Both the position numbers and the translations under genes were made by a program. Positions 37,716 to 50,000 of a stretch of DNA of 64,000 nucleotides are shown here, piece after piece. Numbering within the stretch: the stretch's first letter is position 1; every line of letters begins with the position of its first letter. The notes under the pieces were generated by a model, which searched no databases, had not been told where the DNA came from, and saw only the letters and a program-made list of their open reading frames with translations. This DNA comes from Motilibacter peucedani. Its GTDB lineage: Bacteria; Actinomycetota; Actinomycetes; Motilibacterales; Motilibacteraceae. The stretch is taken from positions 62,001-126,000 of the forward strand of contig NZ_RBWV01000016.1 of assembly GCF_003634695.1 (NCBI RefSeq), read 5' to 3'.

Positions 37716-38573
37716 ATGACGACCATCGCAGTGACAGGTGCCAACGGCAAGGCCGGCCGGGCGGTCGTGGCCGACCTGCTGGAGCACGGCTACGACGTGC
37801 AGGCCAGCGACGTCAACGGCGTCTTCGGCGACCAGGGCGACCTGGGCACGCCGCTGGTGCGCGCCGACCTGACGCAGTACGGCGCAGCCGTGGAGGCGCT
37901 CGCCGGCGCCGAGGCGGTCATGCACCTGGCCAACATCCCGGCACCAGGCATCTTCACCCCGGCGGAGACCTACAACGTCAACAGCGCCATGAACTCCAAC
38001 GTCTTCCTGGCCGCCGCGCAGCTCGGCCTGCGCCGGGTCGTGTGGGCCTCGAGCGAGACGACGCTGGGGCTGCCCTTCGACGTGCCGCCGCAGTACGCCC
38101 CCGTCGACGAGGGGCACTACCCCTTCCCCACGAGCACCTACTCGCTCTCGAAGGTCGCCGGCGAGACCACCGCAGCCCACATCTCCGGCTGGTCGGGCAT
38201 CCCGTTCGTCGCGCTGCGGCTGTCCAACATCTTCCGCCCCGGCGACTACGGCGTCGTGCCGTCGTTCTGGGCCGACGCCCAGCTGCGCCGGTGGAACCTG
38301 TGGGGCTACGTCGACTCGCGCGACGTCGCGGCCGCGTGCCGGCTCTCGCTCGACGCCGACGTGTCGGGCGCCTCGAGCTACGTCATCGCGGCGGCCGACA
38401 CGATCATGGACCGTCCTTCGCGCGAGCTGCTGGCCGAGGTCTTCCCGGCCGTCGAGCTGACCCGCGAGGTCGGCGAGTTCGAGACGCTGCTGGCCATCGA
38501 CAAGGCCCGCGCCGAGCTCGGCTACGCGCCGGCCCACTCGTGGCGCGACCAGCCCGAGGTCAACGCCGGCTGA
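37716..38573 (+). CDS. NAD-dependent epimerase/dehydratase
   Basis: A 285-residue extended short-chain dehydrogenase. The NAD-binding motif is VTGANGKAGRAVVADLL near residue 6, and the catalytic YxxxK is YSLSK at about 142-146, with WASSETTLGL supplying the serine. It resembles uronate dehydrogenases and UDP-glucose 4-epimerase-like enzymes. It lies 12 bases after the ROK gene, so it probably belongs to the sugar operon. A 14-base overlap with the convergent DUF2530 gene ends it. Confidence 0.87.
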   Translation: MTTIAVTGANGKAGRAVVADLLEHGYDVQASDVNGVFGDQGDLGTPLVRADLTQYGAAVEALAGAEAVMHLANIPAPGIFTPAETYNVNSAMNSNVFLAAAQLGLRRVVWASSETTLGLPFDVPPQYAPVDEGHYPFPTSTYSLSKVAGETTAAHISGWSGIPFVALRLSNIFRPGDYGVVPSFWADAQLRRWNLWGYVDSRDVAAACRLSLDADVSGASSYVIAAADTIMDRPSRELLAEVFPAVELTREVGEFETLLAIDKARAELGYAPAHSWRDQPEVNAG

Positions 38574-38787
38574 GCGAGGCCCGGCGCCGCCGGCAGTACC
38601 AGACGCCGAACAGGCCGAGGGCCGTGCCGGCGGCGCACATGCCGATCCACCAGCCGTGCCCCGCGTCGCGCAGGCGGCCCGTGAACGGCAGCAGCGCCAC
38701 GAGCGCCAGCGCCCACACCGCGGTGCCGGCGGACACGATGCCGACGCCGTCGACGTCGAGCGGGCGCACCTCGGGCTCGTCGCTCAC
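38560..38787 (-). CDS. DUF2530 small membrane protein
   Basis: A 75-residue protein matching DUF2530: RPLDVDGVGIVSAGTAVWAL, two hydrophobic spans (ALALVALLPF and WWIGMCAAGTALGLFGVWYC) and an arginine-rich end CRRRRASLSRR that faces the cytoplasm. Function unknown. It starts at GTG 38787 with a minus-strand TAGGCT seven bases before it. It converges with the epimerase and diverges from the alpha/beta hydrolase. Confidence 0.8.
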   Translation of the reverse strand: MSDEPEVRPLDVDGVGIVSAGTAVWALALVALLPFTGRLRDAGHGWWIGMCAAGTALGLFGVWYCRRRRASLSRR

Positions 38788-38794
38788 GGCGTGG

Positions 38795-38800
38795 AGCCTA
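38795..38800 (-). promoter_or_regulatory. -10 element of a leaderless promoter (DUF2530 gene)
   Basis: Minus-strand TAGGCT, seven bases, GTG 38787. Confidence 0.55.
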
Positions 38801-38834
38801 CTTCGGGGACCGTGCGTCGGAGACACTGTCGCCG

Positions 38835-39623
38835 GTGAGCGCGCCCAGCCCCGAGAACCGTGCCGTCCTCGACCGGTCGGCCGGGCCGCCGGACGCCACC
38901 GTCGCGTACGGTCCGGCGCCCGAGCAGGTCGCCGACCTCAGGCTGCCGCCGGGGGACGAGCCGGCGCCGCTGGTGCTGCTGTGGCACGGCGGCTTCTGGC
39001 TGCCCGAGTGGGACCGCCACCACGCCGCGCCGATGGCCGAGGCGCTCGCCGCAGCCGGGTACGCGGTGGCGAGCCTGGAGTACCGCCGCACCGGCTCGGG
39101 CGGCTGGCCGGCCACGGCCGCCGACGTCGCAGCGGGCGCGGACCGCGTACCCGGTCTCGTCACAGCCGCAGCGCCGGGCCGCGTCGACCTCGACCGCGTC
39201 GTCTTCGCCGCCCACTCGGCCGGCGGCCACGTCGCCGTCTGGGCCGCGCAGCGCGCCGCCGTCGGTGAGCCGGCCGCCACGACGCCCGTAGGCGTGCTCG
39301 CCCTGGCGCCCGTGCTCGACCTGGTGGCGACCCACCGGCACGGCGACCCGGTCGCCGACCTGCTGGGTGGGTCGCCCGAGCAGGTGCCCGAGGCCTACGC
39401 GGCCGCCGACCCCTCCGCCCGCGGGCCGGTGGGCGTGCCGCTCACCGTCGTGCACGGGCTCGAGGACTCCCGGGTCCCGGTCGAGTCATCCCGCAGCTGG
39501 ACCCGCGCCCACGGGGACCGGCTCGTCGAGGTGCCGGGCGCCGACCACTTCGCGGTCATCGATCCCGAGTCGGCCGCCTGGCCGGTGGTGCTGCACGAGC
39601 TGGCGACTCTCGCAACTCGTTAG
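38835..39623 (+). CDS. Alpha/beta hydrolase
   Basis: A 262-residue hydrolase with the oxyanion LLWHGGFWLPEW, the nucleophile elbow FAAHSAGGHVAVWAA (Ser of HSAGG), a likely acid in HGLEDSRVPVE and a catalytic histidine in GADHFAVID. It resembles kynurenine formamidase-like and arylesterase-like enzymes. The substrate is unknown. It starts at GTG 38835 and ends 30 bases before the MarR gene, where its stop codon lies in the MarR palindrome. Confidence 0.87.
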   Translation: MSAPSPENRAVLDRSAGPPDATVAYGPAPEQVADLRLPPGDEPAPLVLLWHGGFWLPEWDRHHAAPMAEALAAAGYAVASLEYRRTGSGGWPATAADVAAGADRVPGLVTAAAPGRVDLDRVVFAAHSAGGHVAVWAAQRAAVGEPAATTPVGVLALAPVLDLVATHRHGDPVADLLGGSPEQVPEAYAAADPSARGPVGVPLTVVHGLEDSRVPVESSRSWTRAHGDRLVEVPGADHFAVIDPESAAWPVVLHELATLATR

Positions 39624-39633
39624 CCTCGCTAAC
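39619..39633 (+). promoter_or_regulatory. Palindromic operator of the MarR gene
   Basis: GTTAGC-CTC-GCTAAC, a perfect 15-base palindrome that overlaps the -35/spacer zone of the promoter whose -10 is at 39641. This is the expected size and position for MarR autorepression. Confidence 0.7.
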
Positions 39634-39640
39634 GGTCTGC

Positions 39641-39646
39641 TAGCGT
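39641..39646 (+). promoter_or_regulatory. -10 element of a leaderless promoter (MarR gene)
   Basis: TAGCGT, seven bases, then ATG 39654. Lies eight bases after the palindrome. Confidence 0.6.
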
Positions 39647-39653
39647 TGGGGGC

Positions 39654-40070
39654 ATGGCGGACGACGAGCTGGGCCCTGAGCTGCGGGTCGCGGTCATGCG
39701 GCTCGCGCGCCGGCTGCGCAACGAGCGCAACAGCGACCTGCCCGTCGGCCAGCTGACCGCCCTCGCGACGCTCGACCGGCACGGCCCGCTGACCCCGGGG
39801 GAGCTGGCCGAGGCCGAGCACGTGTCGCCGCCCTCGATGACCCGCGTGCTCGCCGCGCTCGACGCCAGGTCGCTGGTGCGCCGCGAGGCCCACCCGACCG
39901 ACGGTCGCCAGCAGGTCGTCTCCATCACCGACGAGGCCCGCGCCCTGCTCGTGGCCGACCGGGCGCGGCGCGACGCCTGGCTGACCTGCCGGCTGCGGGA
40001 GCTCGGGCCCGCCGAGCGCGACGCGCTCACTGCCGCCATCCCGGTCCTCCAGACGCTGGCGGGGAGCTGA
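39654..40070 (+). CDS. MarR family transcriptional regulator
   Basis: A 138-residue winged-helix regulator: LTALATLDRHGPLTPGELAE, then the recognition helix VSPPSMTRVLAALDARSLVR and the wing REAHPTDGRQQVVSIT, the typical MarR layout. It is followed after four bases by an MFS gene, so it most likely represses its own two-gene operon through the palindrome at 39619-39633 until an inducer binds. Confidence 0.92.
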   Translation: MADDELGPELRVAVMRLARRLRNERNSDLPVGQLTALATLDRHGPLTPGELAEAEHVSPPSMTRVLAALDARSLVRREAHPTDGRQQVVSITDEARALLVADRARRDAWLTCRLRELGPAERDALTAAIPVLQTLAGS

Positions 40071-40074
40071 CCGG

Positions 40075-41316
40075 GTGTTCCGAGCCCTGCGGATCCACAA
40101 CTACCGGCTGTTCTTCATCGGGTCGGTCGTCTCGAACACCGGCACCTGGATGCAGCGCGTCGCGCAGGACTGGCTGGTGCTGCAGCTCACCGGCAGCGGC
40201 ACGGCGCTCGGCATCACGACCGCCCTGCAGTTCCTGCCCGTGCTGCTCTTCGGGCTCTACGGCGGCGTGGTGGCCGACCGGTTCCCCAAGCGCCGCGTGC
40301 TCCTGACGACCCAGACCACGATGGGCGTCGCCGCGCTGCTCCTGGGCCTGCTCGAGGTCACCGGCGTGGTGCAGGTCTGGCACGTCTACCTGCTCGCGGT
40401 GCTGCTCGGGCTGGGCACCGCCTTCGACAACCCGGCCCGCCAGTCCTTCGTCATCGAGATGGTCGGGGCCGAGGACCTGCCGAACGCGGTAGGCCTCAAC
40501 GCCACGTCGTTCAACCTCGGCCGCGTCGTCGGTCCCGCCACCGCCGGGGCGCTGATCTCGGCGTTCGGCAACCACACCGGCCCCGTCTTCCTGCTCAACG
40601 GCGCGTCGTTCATCGCCATCCTGTTCGCGCTGACCGCCATGCGCCCCGAGGAGCTCGTGCCCGGCCCGGTGAGCGGCCGCCGCCGCGGTGCGCTCGCGGA
40701 GGGACTGCGCTACGTACGCGGTCGCGACGACCTGCGCACGATCCTGCTCGTCACCTTCTGCTTCGGCACCTTCGGCATGAACTTCGCCATCACCACGGCG
40801 CTCATGGCGCGCGAGGTCTTCGGCAAGGGGGCCGGCGGCTACGGCCTGCTCGGCACGATCATGGCGGTCGGCTCGTTGACCGGTGCCCTGCTCGCCGCCC
40901 GCCGCGAGAAGCCGCGCATCGACCTCTTCCTCGCCTCGGCGATGGCCTTCGGCGTGTGCGAGACGGTGGCCGGGCTGATGCCGACCTACGCGAGCTTCGC
41001 CGTCATGCTCGTCCCACTGGGCCTGACCTCGCTGACCGCCCTCAACAGCGCCAACGCCCTGCTGCAGCTGCGCGCCGACCCGACGATGCGCGGGCGGGTC
41101 ATGGCGCTGCACGTCTTCGTCGTCTTCGGCACGGCACCGCTGATCTCGCCGGTCATCGGCTGGGTGGGGGAGCACCTGGGCGCGCGCTGGAGCATCAGCG
41201 GCGGCGGGCTGCTCTCGCTGGCCGGGGCTGCGGCGGGCGCCGTCCACCTCGCGCGCGTGCGCCGTGCCGGGGAGGCCGTCGCGGCGGCTCCCGAGCGCGC
41301 CGTCGCCGGCAGCTAG
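40075..41316 (+). CDS. MFS transporter, DHA3 type (EntS-like)
   Basis: A 413-residue, 12-span transporter with motif A GGVVADRFPKRRVLL near residue 62 and PARQSFVIEMVGAEDLPNAV, a family block of the DHA3 (EntS/MefA-like) exporters. Substrate class: macrolides, siderophores or similar; not decidable. It is co-transcribed with the MarR regulator. The start is GTG 40075. Confidence 0.88.
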   Translation: MFRALRIHNYRLFFIGSVVSNTGTWMQRVAQDWLVLQLTGSGTALGITTALQFLPVLLFGLYGGVVADRFPKRRVLLTTQTTMGVAALLLGLLEVTGVVQVWHVYLLAVLLGLGTAFDNPARQSFVIEMVGAEDLPNAVGLNATSFNLGRVVGPATAGALISAFGNHTGPVFLLNGASFIAILFALTAMRPEELVPGPVSGRRRGALAEGLRYVRGRDDLRTILLVTFCFGTFGMNFAITTALMAREVFGKGAGGYGLLGTIMAVGSLTGALLAARREKPRIDLFLASAMAFGVCETVAGLMPTYASFAVMLVPLGLTSLTALNSANALLQLRADPTMRGRVMALHVFVVFGTAPLISPVIGWVGEHLGARWSISGGGLLSLAGAAAGAVHLARVRRAGEAVAAAPERAVAGS

Positions 41317-41319
41317 TCT
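41314..41319 (+). promoter_or_regulatory. -10 element of a leaderless promoter (28-residue peptide)
   Basis: TAGTCT overlaps the stop codon of the MFS gene (TAG), and seven bases later comes ATG 41327. Confidence 0.5.
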
Positions 41320-41326
41320 TCGGCCC

Positions 41327-41413
41327 ATGGGACCCCGGGAGCGCCGCATCGTCGTGCTGGCCGCGCTCGCGCTGCTGGTGCTGCTCGTCGTCGGCAAGGC
41401 CCTGCTGCGCTGA
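41327..41413 (+). CDS. 28-residue single-span membrane peptide
   Basis: A tiny reading frame (28 codons plus stop) of the form M-G-P-R-E-R-R, a hydrophobic run IVVLAALALLVLLVVG of about 16 residues, then KALLR. A positive N-terminus before one transmembrane stretch is the layout of a small membrane peptide with its N-terminus inside. A leaderless-type -10 element precedes it by seven bases and it ends 19 bases before the methyltransferase, which has its own promoter. I know no named family; it is too short for usual gene callers. Confidence 0.6.
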   Translation: MGPRERRIVVLAALALLVLLVVGKALLR

Positions 41414-41420
41414 GCCCGAC

Positions 41421-41426
41421 TACCCT
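41421..41426 (+). promoter_or_regulatory. -10 element of a leaderless promoter (methyltransferase gene)
   Basis: TACCCT, six bases, ATG 41433. It lies between the peptide gene and the methyltransferase. Confidence 0.55.
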
Positions 41427-41432
41427 GGAGCC

Positions 41433-42605
41433 ATGCCGATGCTGCCCCTGCCCACCGCTCTCGAGCAGGTGCGCGAGGCGCTCCTCGACGACCGCGGGCT
41501 CGTGCGCGCGGTCGCGTCGGGCCACCGGCGCGGCGCCGAGCAGCCCTGGCGCCGGGTCGAGATCCGCCCGGTCGAGCTCAAGGCGGGCCGGCGTCTCCAG
41601 GTCGTGACCTACGACGAGCGGCAGGCCTTCACCGCCAACTTCGCACCCGGCGAGGACGCCGCGGCCCGGGTCGGCGAGCTGCTCGAGCACCCCTTCGGCA
41701 ACTGGCACGTCGAGACCGCCGCCGAGACCCTGCAGCTGCGCGTCACCAAGAAGGGCGAGGGCCAGCTGAGCCGGGCGCGCAGCAGCGCACCGGACGCGCC
41801 CCGCGCGCAGGGGAACGACCGGGCTCCGCGCCACCTGCTCGCGCCCGACGACCCGCTGTTCTCGGTCCTCGGCGCCAGCGGTGCCAAGCGCCGCCAGGTC
41901 GACGCCTTCCTCCAGAGCGTCGCGGCGACGGGGGGCGAGCTGCCGGCCGACCGCGTACGCGTCGTCGACCTCGGCTGCGGCAACGCCTACCTCACCTTCG
42001 CCGCCCACCGGTTCCTCAGCGGCGACCGCGAGGTCGAGCTGCTCGGCGTCGACACCAAGGCGCAGTCGCGCGAGCACGGCGAGCGCGTCGCGGCCTCGCT
42101 CGGCATCTCGGGCTCCGTGCGCTTCGTCGAGTCGACGATCGCCGACGCGCCGATCGAGGCGGCCGACCTCGTCCTCGCCCTGCACGCCTGCGACACCGCG
42201 ACCGACGAGGCGCTCGCCCGCGCGGTGCGGGCGCGCGCCACAGTGCTGCTCGTCGCGCCGTGCTGCCACCACGACCTGCAGAGCCAGCTCGTGGGGCAGG
42301 AGGCGCCGGAGCCGTACGCCGTGCTGACCCGCCACCCGATCCTGCGCGAGCGCTTCGTCGACGTCCTCACCGACTCGCTGCGCGCGGCGCTGCTGCGGCT
42401 GCTCGGCTACCGCGTCGAGGTCGTGGAGTTCGTCGCGGCGGAGCAGACGCCGCGCAACGTCCTGCTGCGTGCGGTGCGCACAGGAGCGCCGCCGGCCGCC
42501 GGAGCCGTCGAGGAGTACCTCTGCCTGGTCGACGACTGGGGCGTCGTGCCCGCTCTGCAGCGAATGCTGCACGACGAGCTCGTACCCGTCCTCGGCCGCC
42601 CGTGA
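41433..42605 (+). CDS. Class I methyltransferase, METTL25/GSTCD-like
   Basis: A 390-residue protein. An N-terminal domain of about 140 residues (QVVTYDERQAFTANFAPG, then HPFGNWHVETAAETLQLRVT) precedes a Rossmann methyltransferase domain with VVDLGCGNAYLTFAAHRFL and ELLGVDTKAQSREHGERVAA. LALHACDTATDEALARAV and VAPCCHHDLQSQL are hallmark blocks of the METTL25/GSTCD-like family. The acceptor is probably RNA or protein; it is not established. It starts at ATG 41433 and is translationally coupled to the next gene (four-base overlap). Confidence 0.85.
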   Translation: MPMLPLPTALEQVREALLDDRGLVRAVASGHRRGAEQPWRRVEIRPVELKAGRRLQVVTYDERQAFTANFAPGEDAAARVGELLEHPFGNWHVETAAETLQLRVTKKGEGQLSRARSSAPDAPRAQGNDRAPRHLLAPDDPLFSVLGASGAKRRQVDAFLQSVAATGGELPADRVRVVDLGCGNAYLTFAAHRFLSGDREVELLGVDTKAQSREHGERVAASLGISGSVRFVESTIADAPIEAADLVLALHACDTATDEALARAVRARATVLLVAPCCHHDLQSQLVGQEAPEPYAVLTRHPILRERFVDVLTDSLRAALLRLLGYRVEVVEFVAAEQTPRNVLLRAVRTGAPPAAGAVEEYLCLVDDWGVVPALQRMLHDELVPVLGRP

Positions 42606-43572
42606 CCCACCCGGTCGTCGCGCTCGTGGCCGCAGCCGCCGTCGGTGCGCCGCACGTCGCCTTCGTCATCGGCGACTCCCGCATCACCGAGTCGAGCGGG
42701 CTCGTGGCGAGCCCGACGCACGCCGGCGTCTACTGGACGCACAACGACAGCGGCGACAGCAGCCGTACTTTCGCCCTCGACAGCCGCGGCCGCACGCTCG
42801 GCGTGTGGAGGTGGCAGGTGGCGAAGGCCCGCGACTGGGAGGCCGTGACCGCCTCCACGGACCCGGCGGGACGTGGTCTGCTGTGGGCTGGTGACATCGG
42901 CGACAACAGCGGCAGTCGCACCAACGGCATCCTCGTTCACCGCGCGGTCGAGCCTGCGGAGGTCGCCGGCGGGGGGACGCTGAGGGCGACGTCCTACCGG
43001 CTGCGCTACCCCGACGAGCCGCACGACGCCGAGGCGATGTTCGTCGGGCGCGACGGGCGGCTGCGCGTGGTGACGAAGGGCCTGCTGGGCGGACGCGTCT
43101 TCGTCGTGCCGAAGAGCCTGTCGTCCGCTCACCCCAACGTCCTCGAGCCCGAGGCTGACGCGCCCTTCCTCGTCACCGACGCGGCCGAGATGCCGAACGG
43201 CGACTACGTGCTTCGCAACTACACCACTGCATACCTCTACGAAGCTGACGGCGCCCTGATCCAGAGCTTCGACCTGCCCGAGCAGCCGCAGGGCGAGTCG
43301 ATGACCGTCGTCGACGGCGGCAAGGCGCTGCTCGTCGGCAGTGAAGGGCGGCGCAGCACTGTGCTGCGGGTTCCCGTGCCGACCGTGCCGGCACCGGAGC
43401 CCATGCCGTCGGGCACGGCCCCGGTGGAGCCAGGAGCCTCGGCGGCCGCGGACGACGACGAGACGCTGCGTCGCGTCGTGCGCGGCCTGACCGTCGTGAC
43501 CACGACTGCTGCCGGGCTTCTGGTGCTCGTGCTGGTCGGTGCCGGCGCCGCCTGGCTGAGGGGGCGCCGGCG

Positions 43573-43576
<4 letters not shown>
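42602..43576 (+). CDS. Exported beta-propeller-like protein with C-terminal membrane anchor
   Basis: A 324-residue protein of unknown function. Its first 20 residues are hydrophobic (PVVALVAAAAVGAPHVAFVI) and may be an export signal. The body has repeated beta-strand motifs of a propeller (SSGLVASPTHAGVYWTHNDS, LLWAGDIGDNSGSR, VTDAAEMPNGDYVL). A proline-rich spacer (PAPEPMPSGTAPVEP) leads to a C-terminal membrane span (VVTTTAAGLLVLVLVGAGAA) and an arginine-rich tail, so the propeller is likely outside. The stop and start codons overlap with the genes on both sides. Confidence 0.7.
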
Positions 43577-46515
<2,939 letters not shown>

Positions 46516-46528
46516 CCCGTCGGGCGGC

Positions 46529-46903
46529 TCAGAACCCGTCGAGGTAGAGCCAGGTGCCGTCCTCGCGGACGAAGCGGCTGTGCTCCTCGAGGACGCCGCG
46601 CTCGTCGCCCCGCCGGTAGTGCGCCCTGAAGTCGACCTCGCCGCGCGGGTCGAAGAGCCCGCCGCTGCTCGAGAGCACCTCCAGGCGGGTCCACTGCTGC
46701 TCGCGGTCGAGCTCCAGCGTGGCCGGCCGGGTGTCGGGATGCCAGCTGCGAAGCAGGAAGTCGACCTCGCCGACCGCGAACCCGCTGAACCGTGCGCGCA
46801 TGAGCTGCTCCGGCGTGGCTGCTGCAGCCTCGCCGCGGTGGAGGCGGCCGCAGCACGCGTCGTAGGTGTCGCCGGAGCCGCAGGGGCAGCGTTCGGGGTT
46901 CAT
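46529..46903 (-). CDS. YchJ-family SEC-C zinc protein (UPF0225)
   Basis: A 124-residue protein with an N-terminal SEC-C zinc motif CPCGSGDTYDACCGRLH (four cysteines and a histidine) followed by a beta-rich NTF2-like domain: LMRARFSGFAVGEVDFLL, SWHPDTRPATLELD and GVLEEHSRFVREDGTWLYLD. The exact role is not known. AAGGTGG precedes ATG 46903. It is divergent from the GH92 gene. Confidence 0.9.
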   Translation of the reverse strand: MNPERCPCGSGDTYDACCGRLHRGEAAAATPEQLMRARFSGFAVGEVDFLLRSWHPDTRPATLELDREQQWTRLEVLSSSGGLFDPRGEVDFRAHYRRGDERGVLEEHSRFVREDGTWLYLDGF

Positions 46904-46912
46904 CGGGCCACC

Positions 46913-46943
46913 TTGACATCCGGGCCGTGCCACGCGACAGGAT
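46913..46943 (+). promoter_or_regulatory. Candidate promoter of the GH92 gene
   Basis: A perfect -35 TTGACA (46913-46918) and a weaker -10, CAGGAT at 46938-46943 with a 19-base spacer (or ACAGGA with 18). Transcription would start about 55 bases before ATG 47008. Confidence 0.4.
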
Positions 46944-47007
46944 GGGCCCTTCCCCGGAGCCGTGCCCCTCGCTCCGTGCCAGTGCAACGACGCACGAAGG
47001 ACGCCTC

Positions 47008-50000
47008 ATGCTGCTGCCCCGCGCCGCCCGCCGGGCCGTGCTCGCCGGTCTTGTCGCCCTCCCGCTCCTCGTGCCGGCCGCGCCGGCGCAGGCCGCGACC
47101 ACAGATCCGCCGGCGCCGGTGACGGACCCGACCGCCTACGTCGACCCGTTCGTCGGCACGGGCAGCGGCGGCTCGACCGTCGGCGAGATCAACGCCTTCC
47201 CCGGCCCGGCGGCGCCCTTCGGCATGCTGCAGTGGAGCCCGGACACCGAGGACTCCTACAGCGGCTACCAGTACGCGAACGACCGGATCCGGGGCTTCAG
47301 CCTCACGCACGCCTCGGTCGGCTGCAGCCAGTTCGGCGACGTGCGCATCCTGCCGACGGTCGGCGCGGTGGGCAGCGACCCCGAGTCGACGAGCTCGCGC
47401 TACAGCCACGACGAGGAGCAGGCGTCCCCCGGCTACTACGCGGTGACGCTGCAGGACTCCGGCGTGCGCGCGGAGCTGACGGCGACGACGCGCACGGGCC
47501 TGGGCCGCTTCACGTTCCCGCCGAGCACCCAGGCGCAGTTCCTCGTCAAGGGCGCGGACACCTTCGGTGCCCAGCACGGCGGCGACGTACGCGTGGTCGA
47601 CGACCGCACCCTGGAGGGATCCGAGACCTCCGGCGGGTTCTGCGGCGCGGGCAACACCTACACGATCCACTGGTCGATGACCTTCGACCGGCCCTTCACC
47701 GCTCACGGCTCCTGGGGCGGGGATGCTCCCGGCGCCTACGTCACCTTCGACACCACGGCAGACCGCACCGTCGAGGCCAAGGTCGCCGCCTCCTTCGTCA
47801 GCACCGACGGGGCGCGCGCCAACGCGGGGGCCGAGGTCCCCGGCTGGGACTTCGACGCGGTGCGGGCCGACACCCGCGCCCGCTGGCGCGACGTGCTCTC
47901 CCGCATCACCGTCGGGGGCGGCACTGAGGAGCGGCGCCGCACCTTCTACACCATGCTCTACCACTCCCTCCTGCACCCCAACACGTTCAACGACGTCGAC
48001 GGCCGCTACGTCGGCTTCGACGACGAGGTGCACTCCGTCGCGCCGGGGCACACGCAGTACGCGAACTTCTCGGCGTGGGACACCTACCGCTCCCTCGCGC
48101 CGCTGCAGGGGATGCTGGTGCCCGACATCGCGAGCGACATGGCACAGTCGCTGGTCAACGACGCGCAGCAGGGCGGCTACCTGCCGCGCTGGCCGGTCTA
48201 CAACGGCTACACCGCCGTGATGAACGGTGACAGCGCTGCGCCTCTCATCGCCAACCTGCACGCCTTCGGGGCACGTGACTTGGACGTCGACGCAGCCGTC
48301 GACGCGATGGTGAAGTCGGCCAGCAGCAGCGAGTCGGTGAGCTGGGGGTACGTCGACCGCGTCGGCACCGACGACTACGCCAACCTCGGATACGTGCCCA
48401 ACGAGCGGGCCGAGCGCGGCCACGTGTGGAAGGGCGCGTCGGAGACGCTGGAGTACGCGGTGGACGACTTCGCGGTCTCACGGCTCGCTGCCTCTGCCGG
48501 TCGCGCCGATGTCGCGGCGAAGTTCGCTGCCACGGCGCAGAACTGGCGCAACGTCTACGACCCGACCACCGACTACCTCCGCCCGCGCGACGCAAAGGGC
48601 GAGTTCCCGGCCGGACCCGGCTTCGTGCCGCCGGGCGACGGCCAGTTCGGGCAGGACGGGTTCGAGGAGGGCAACGCCGAGCAGTACCGCTTCTTCGTCC
48701 CCCAGGACATGGCCGGCCTGGTCTCGCTCATGGGCGGCCGTGAGAAGGCGGCGTCCATCGCGGACGCGTTCTTCGCCGGCGGCCTCAACTCCGGCCCGAA
48801 CGTCCCCTTCATGTGGGCCGGCAACGAGGTCAACTTCGTGACCCCCTGGGTCTACGACTACCTCGGCCGGCCGAGCCGGACCCAGGACGTGGTCCGCACC
48901 ATCCAGGACACGCTGTTCGGCGCCGTCCCCGACGGTGAGCCCGGCAACGACGACCTGGGTGCGCAGTCGTCGTGGTACGTCTGGAGCGCGCTCGGGATGT
49001 ATCCCGTGACCTCGGGCACGGCGTACCTCGCCGTCAACACCCCGCTGTTCCCCTCCGCCACGATCACGCTGGCCGGGGGCAAGCGCATCACGATGACCGC
49101 ACCGGGCGCCGGGGACGCCCGCTACGTCACCGGCCTCACGGTCGACGGTGCGGCGACCAGCCACACCTACCTGCCCGAGAGCCTGGCCACCAGCGGCGGC
49201 ACCGTCGACTTCTCGCTGGGCACCAGCCCGAGCACGACGTGGGGGACAGCAGGCTCGGACGCGCCCCCGTCGTGGCGCGAGCACGAGAACGCGTTCCAGA
49301 CCATCGCCCAGCCCGAGCACCTCTCGGTCGCCCCCGGCGGTGCGGCTGGAGCGGCGCGCCTCGACGTGCGCCGGCTGGAGGGCGGCGCGACGGGGATGCC
49401 GTTCACCGTGCACGCGGAGCCGGGCGTGACCGTCACGCCGTCGTCGGGGACCGTCCCTGTCTCGGGTGCCGACGGCTCGGGCTCGCTGGCGCTCCACGTC
49501 TCGTCGCCGTCGGGGACCTCGACGGGCTACCGCGACGTGACTGTCTCGTTCGGGACGGAGTCGACGCGTACGTTCCGCGCCCTCGTCGCCCCAGCGGACG
49601 GGCTGCTCGCCTCCTACGACCGCGTCGCGACCATCGACGACGGGCAGAACAAGGGCGGCTTCGACGACGAGGACTGGGCCTTCTCCCGGCAGTCGCTGGC
49701 CGCCCACGGGCTGGCTCGGGGAAAGGCGATGTCCGTGCCCGGCACCGGCCTGACCTTCACCCTGCCCGAGGTGCCGGCTGGACTGCCCGATGCGGTGGGC
49801 GCCGACGGCCAGACCATCCAGCTGCCGCTGCAGAAGCTCGAGTCGCTCTCACTGGTCGGCAGTGGGGCCAACGGTGACCAAGGGGGCACAGTGACCGTCA
49901 CCTACACCGACGGCTCGAGCCAGAAGCTGCGCCTGACCTTCAACGACTGGGCCCTCGGTGGTGGGCCGGAGTCTGGCGTGCGCTACGGCAACATCGTGGT

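Noticed and set aside
29170-38573. Sugar cluster considered as a mobile island
   Set aside because: No integrase, transposase, tRNA or flanking direct repeats seen, and codon usage resembles the rest.
41313-42572. Minus-strand frame opposite the methyltransferase gene
   Set aside because: Antisense shadow of a gene with clear motifs on the plus strand.
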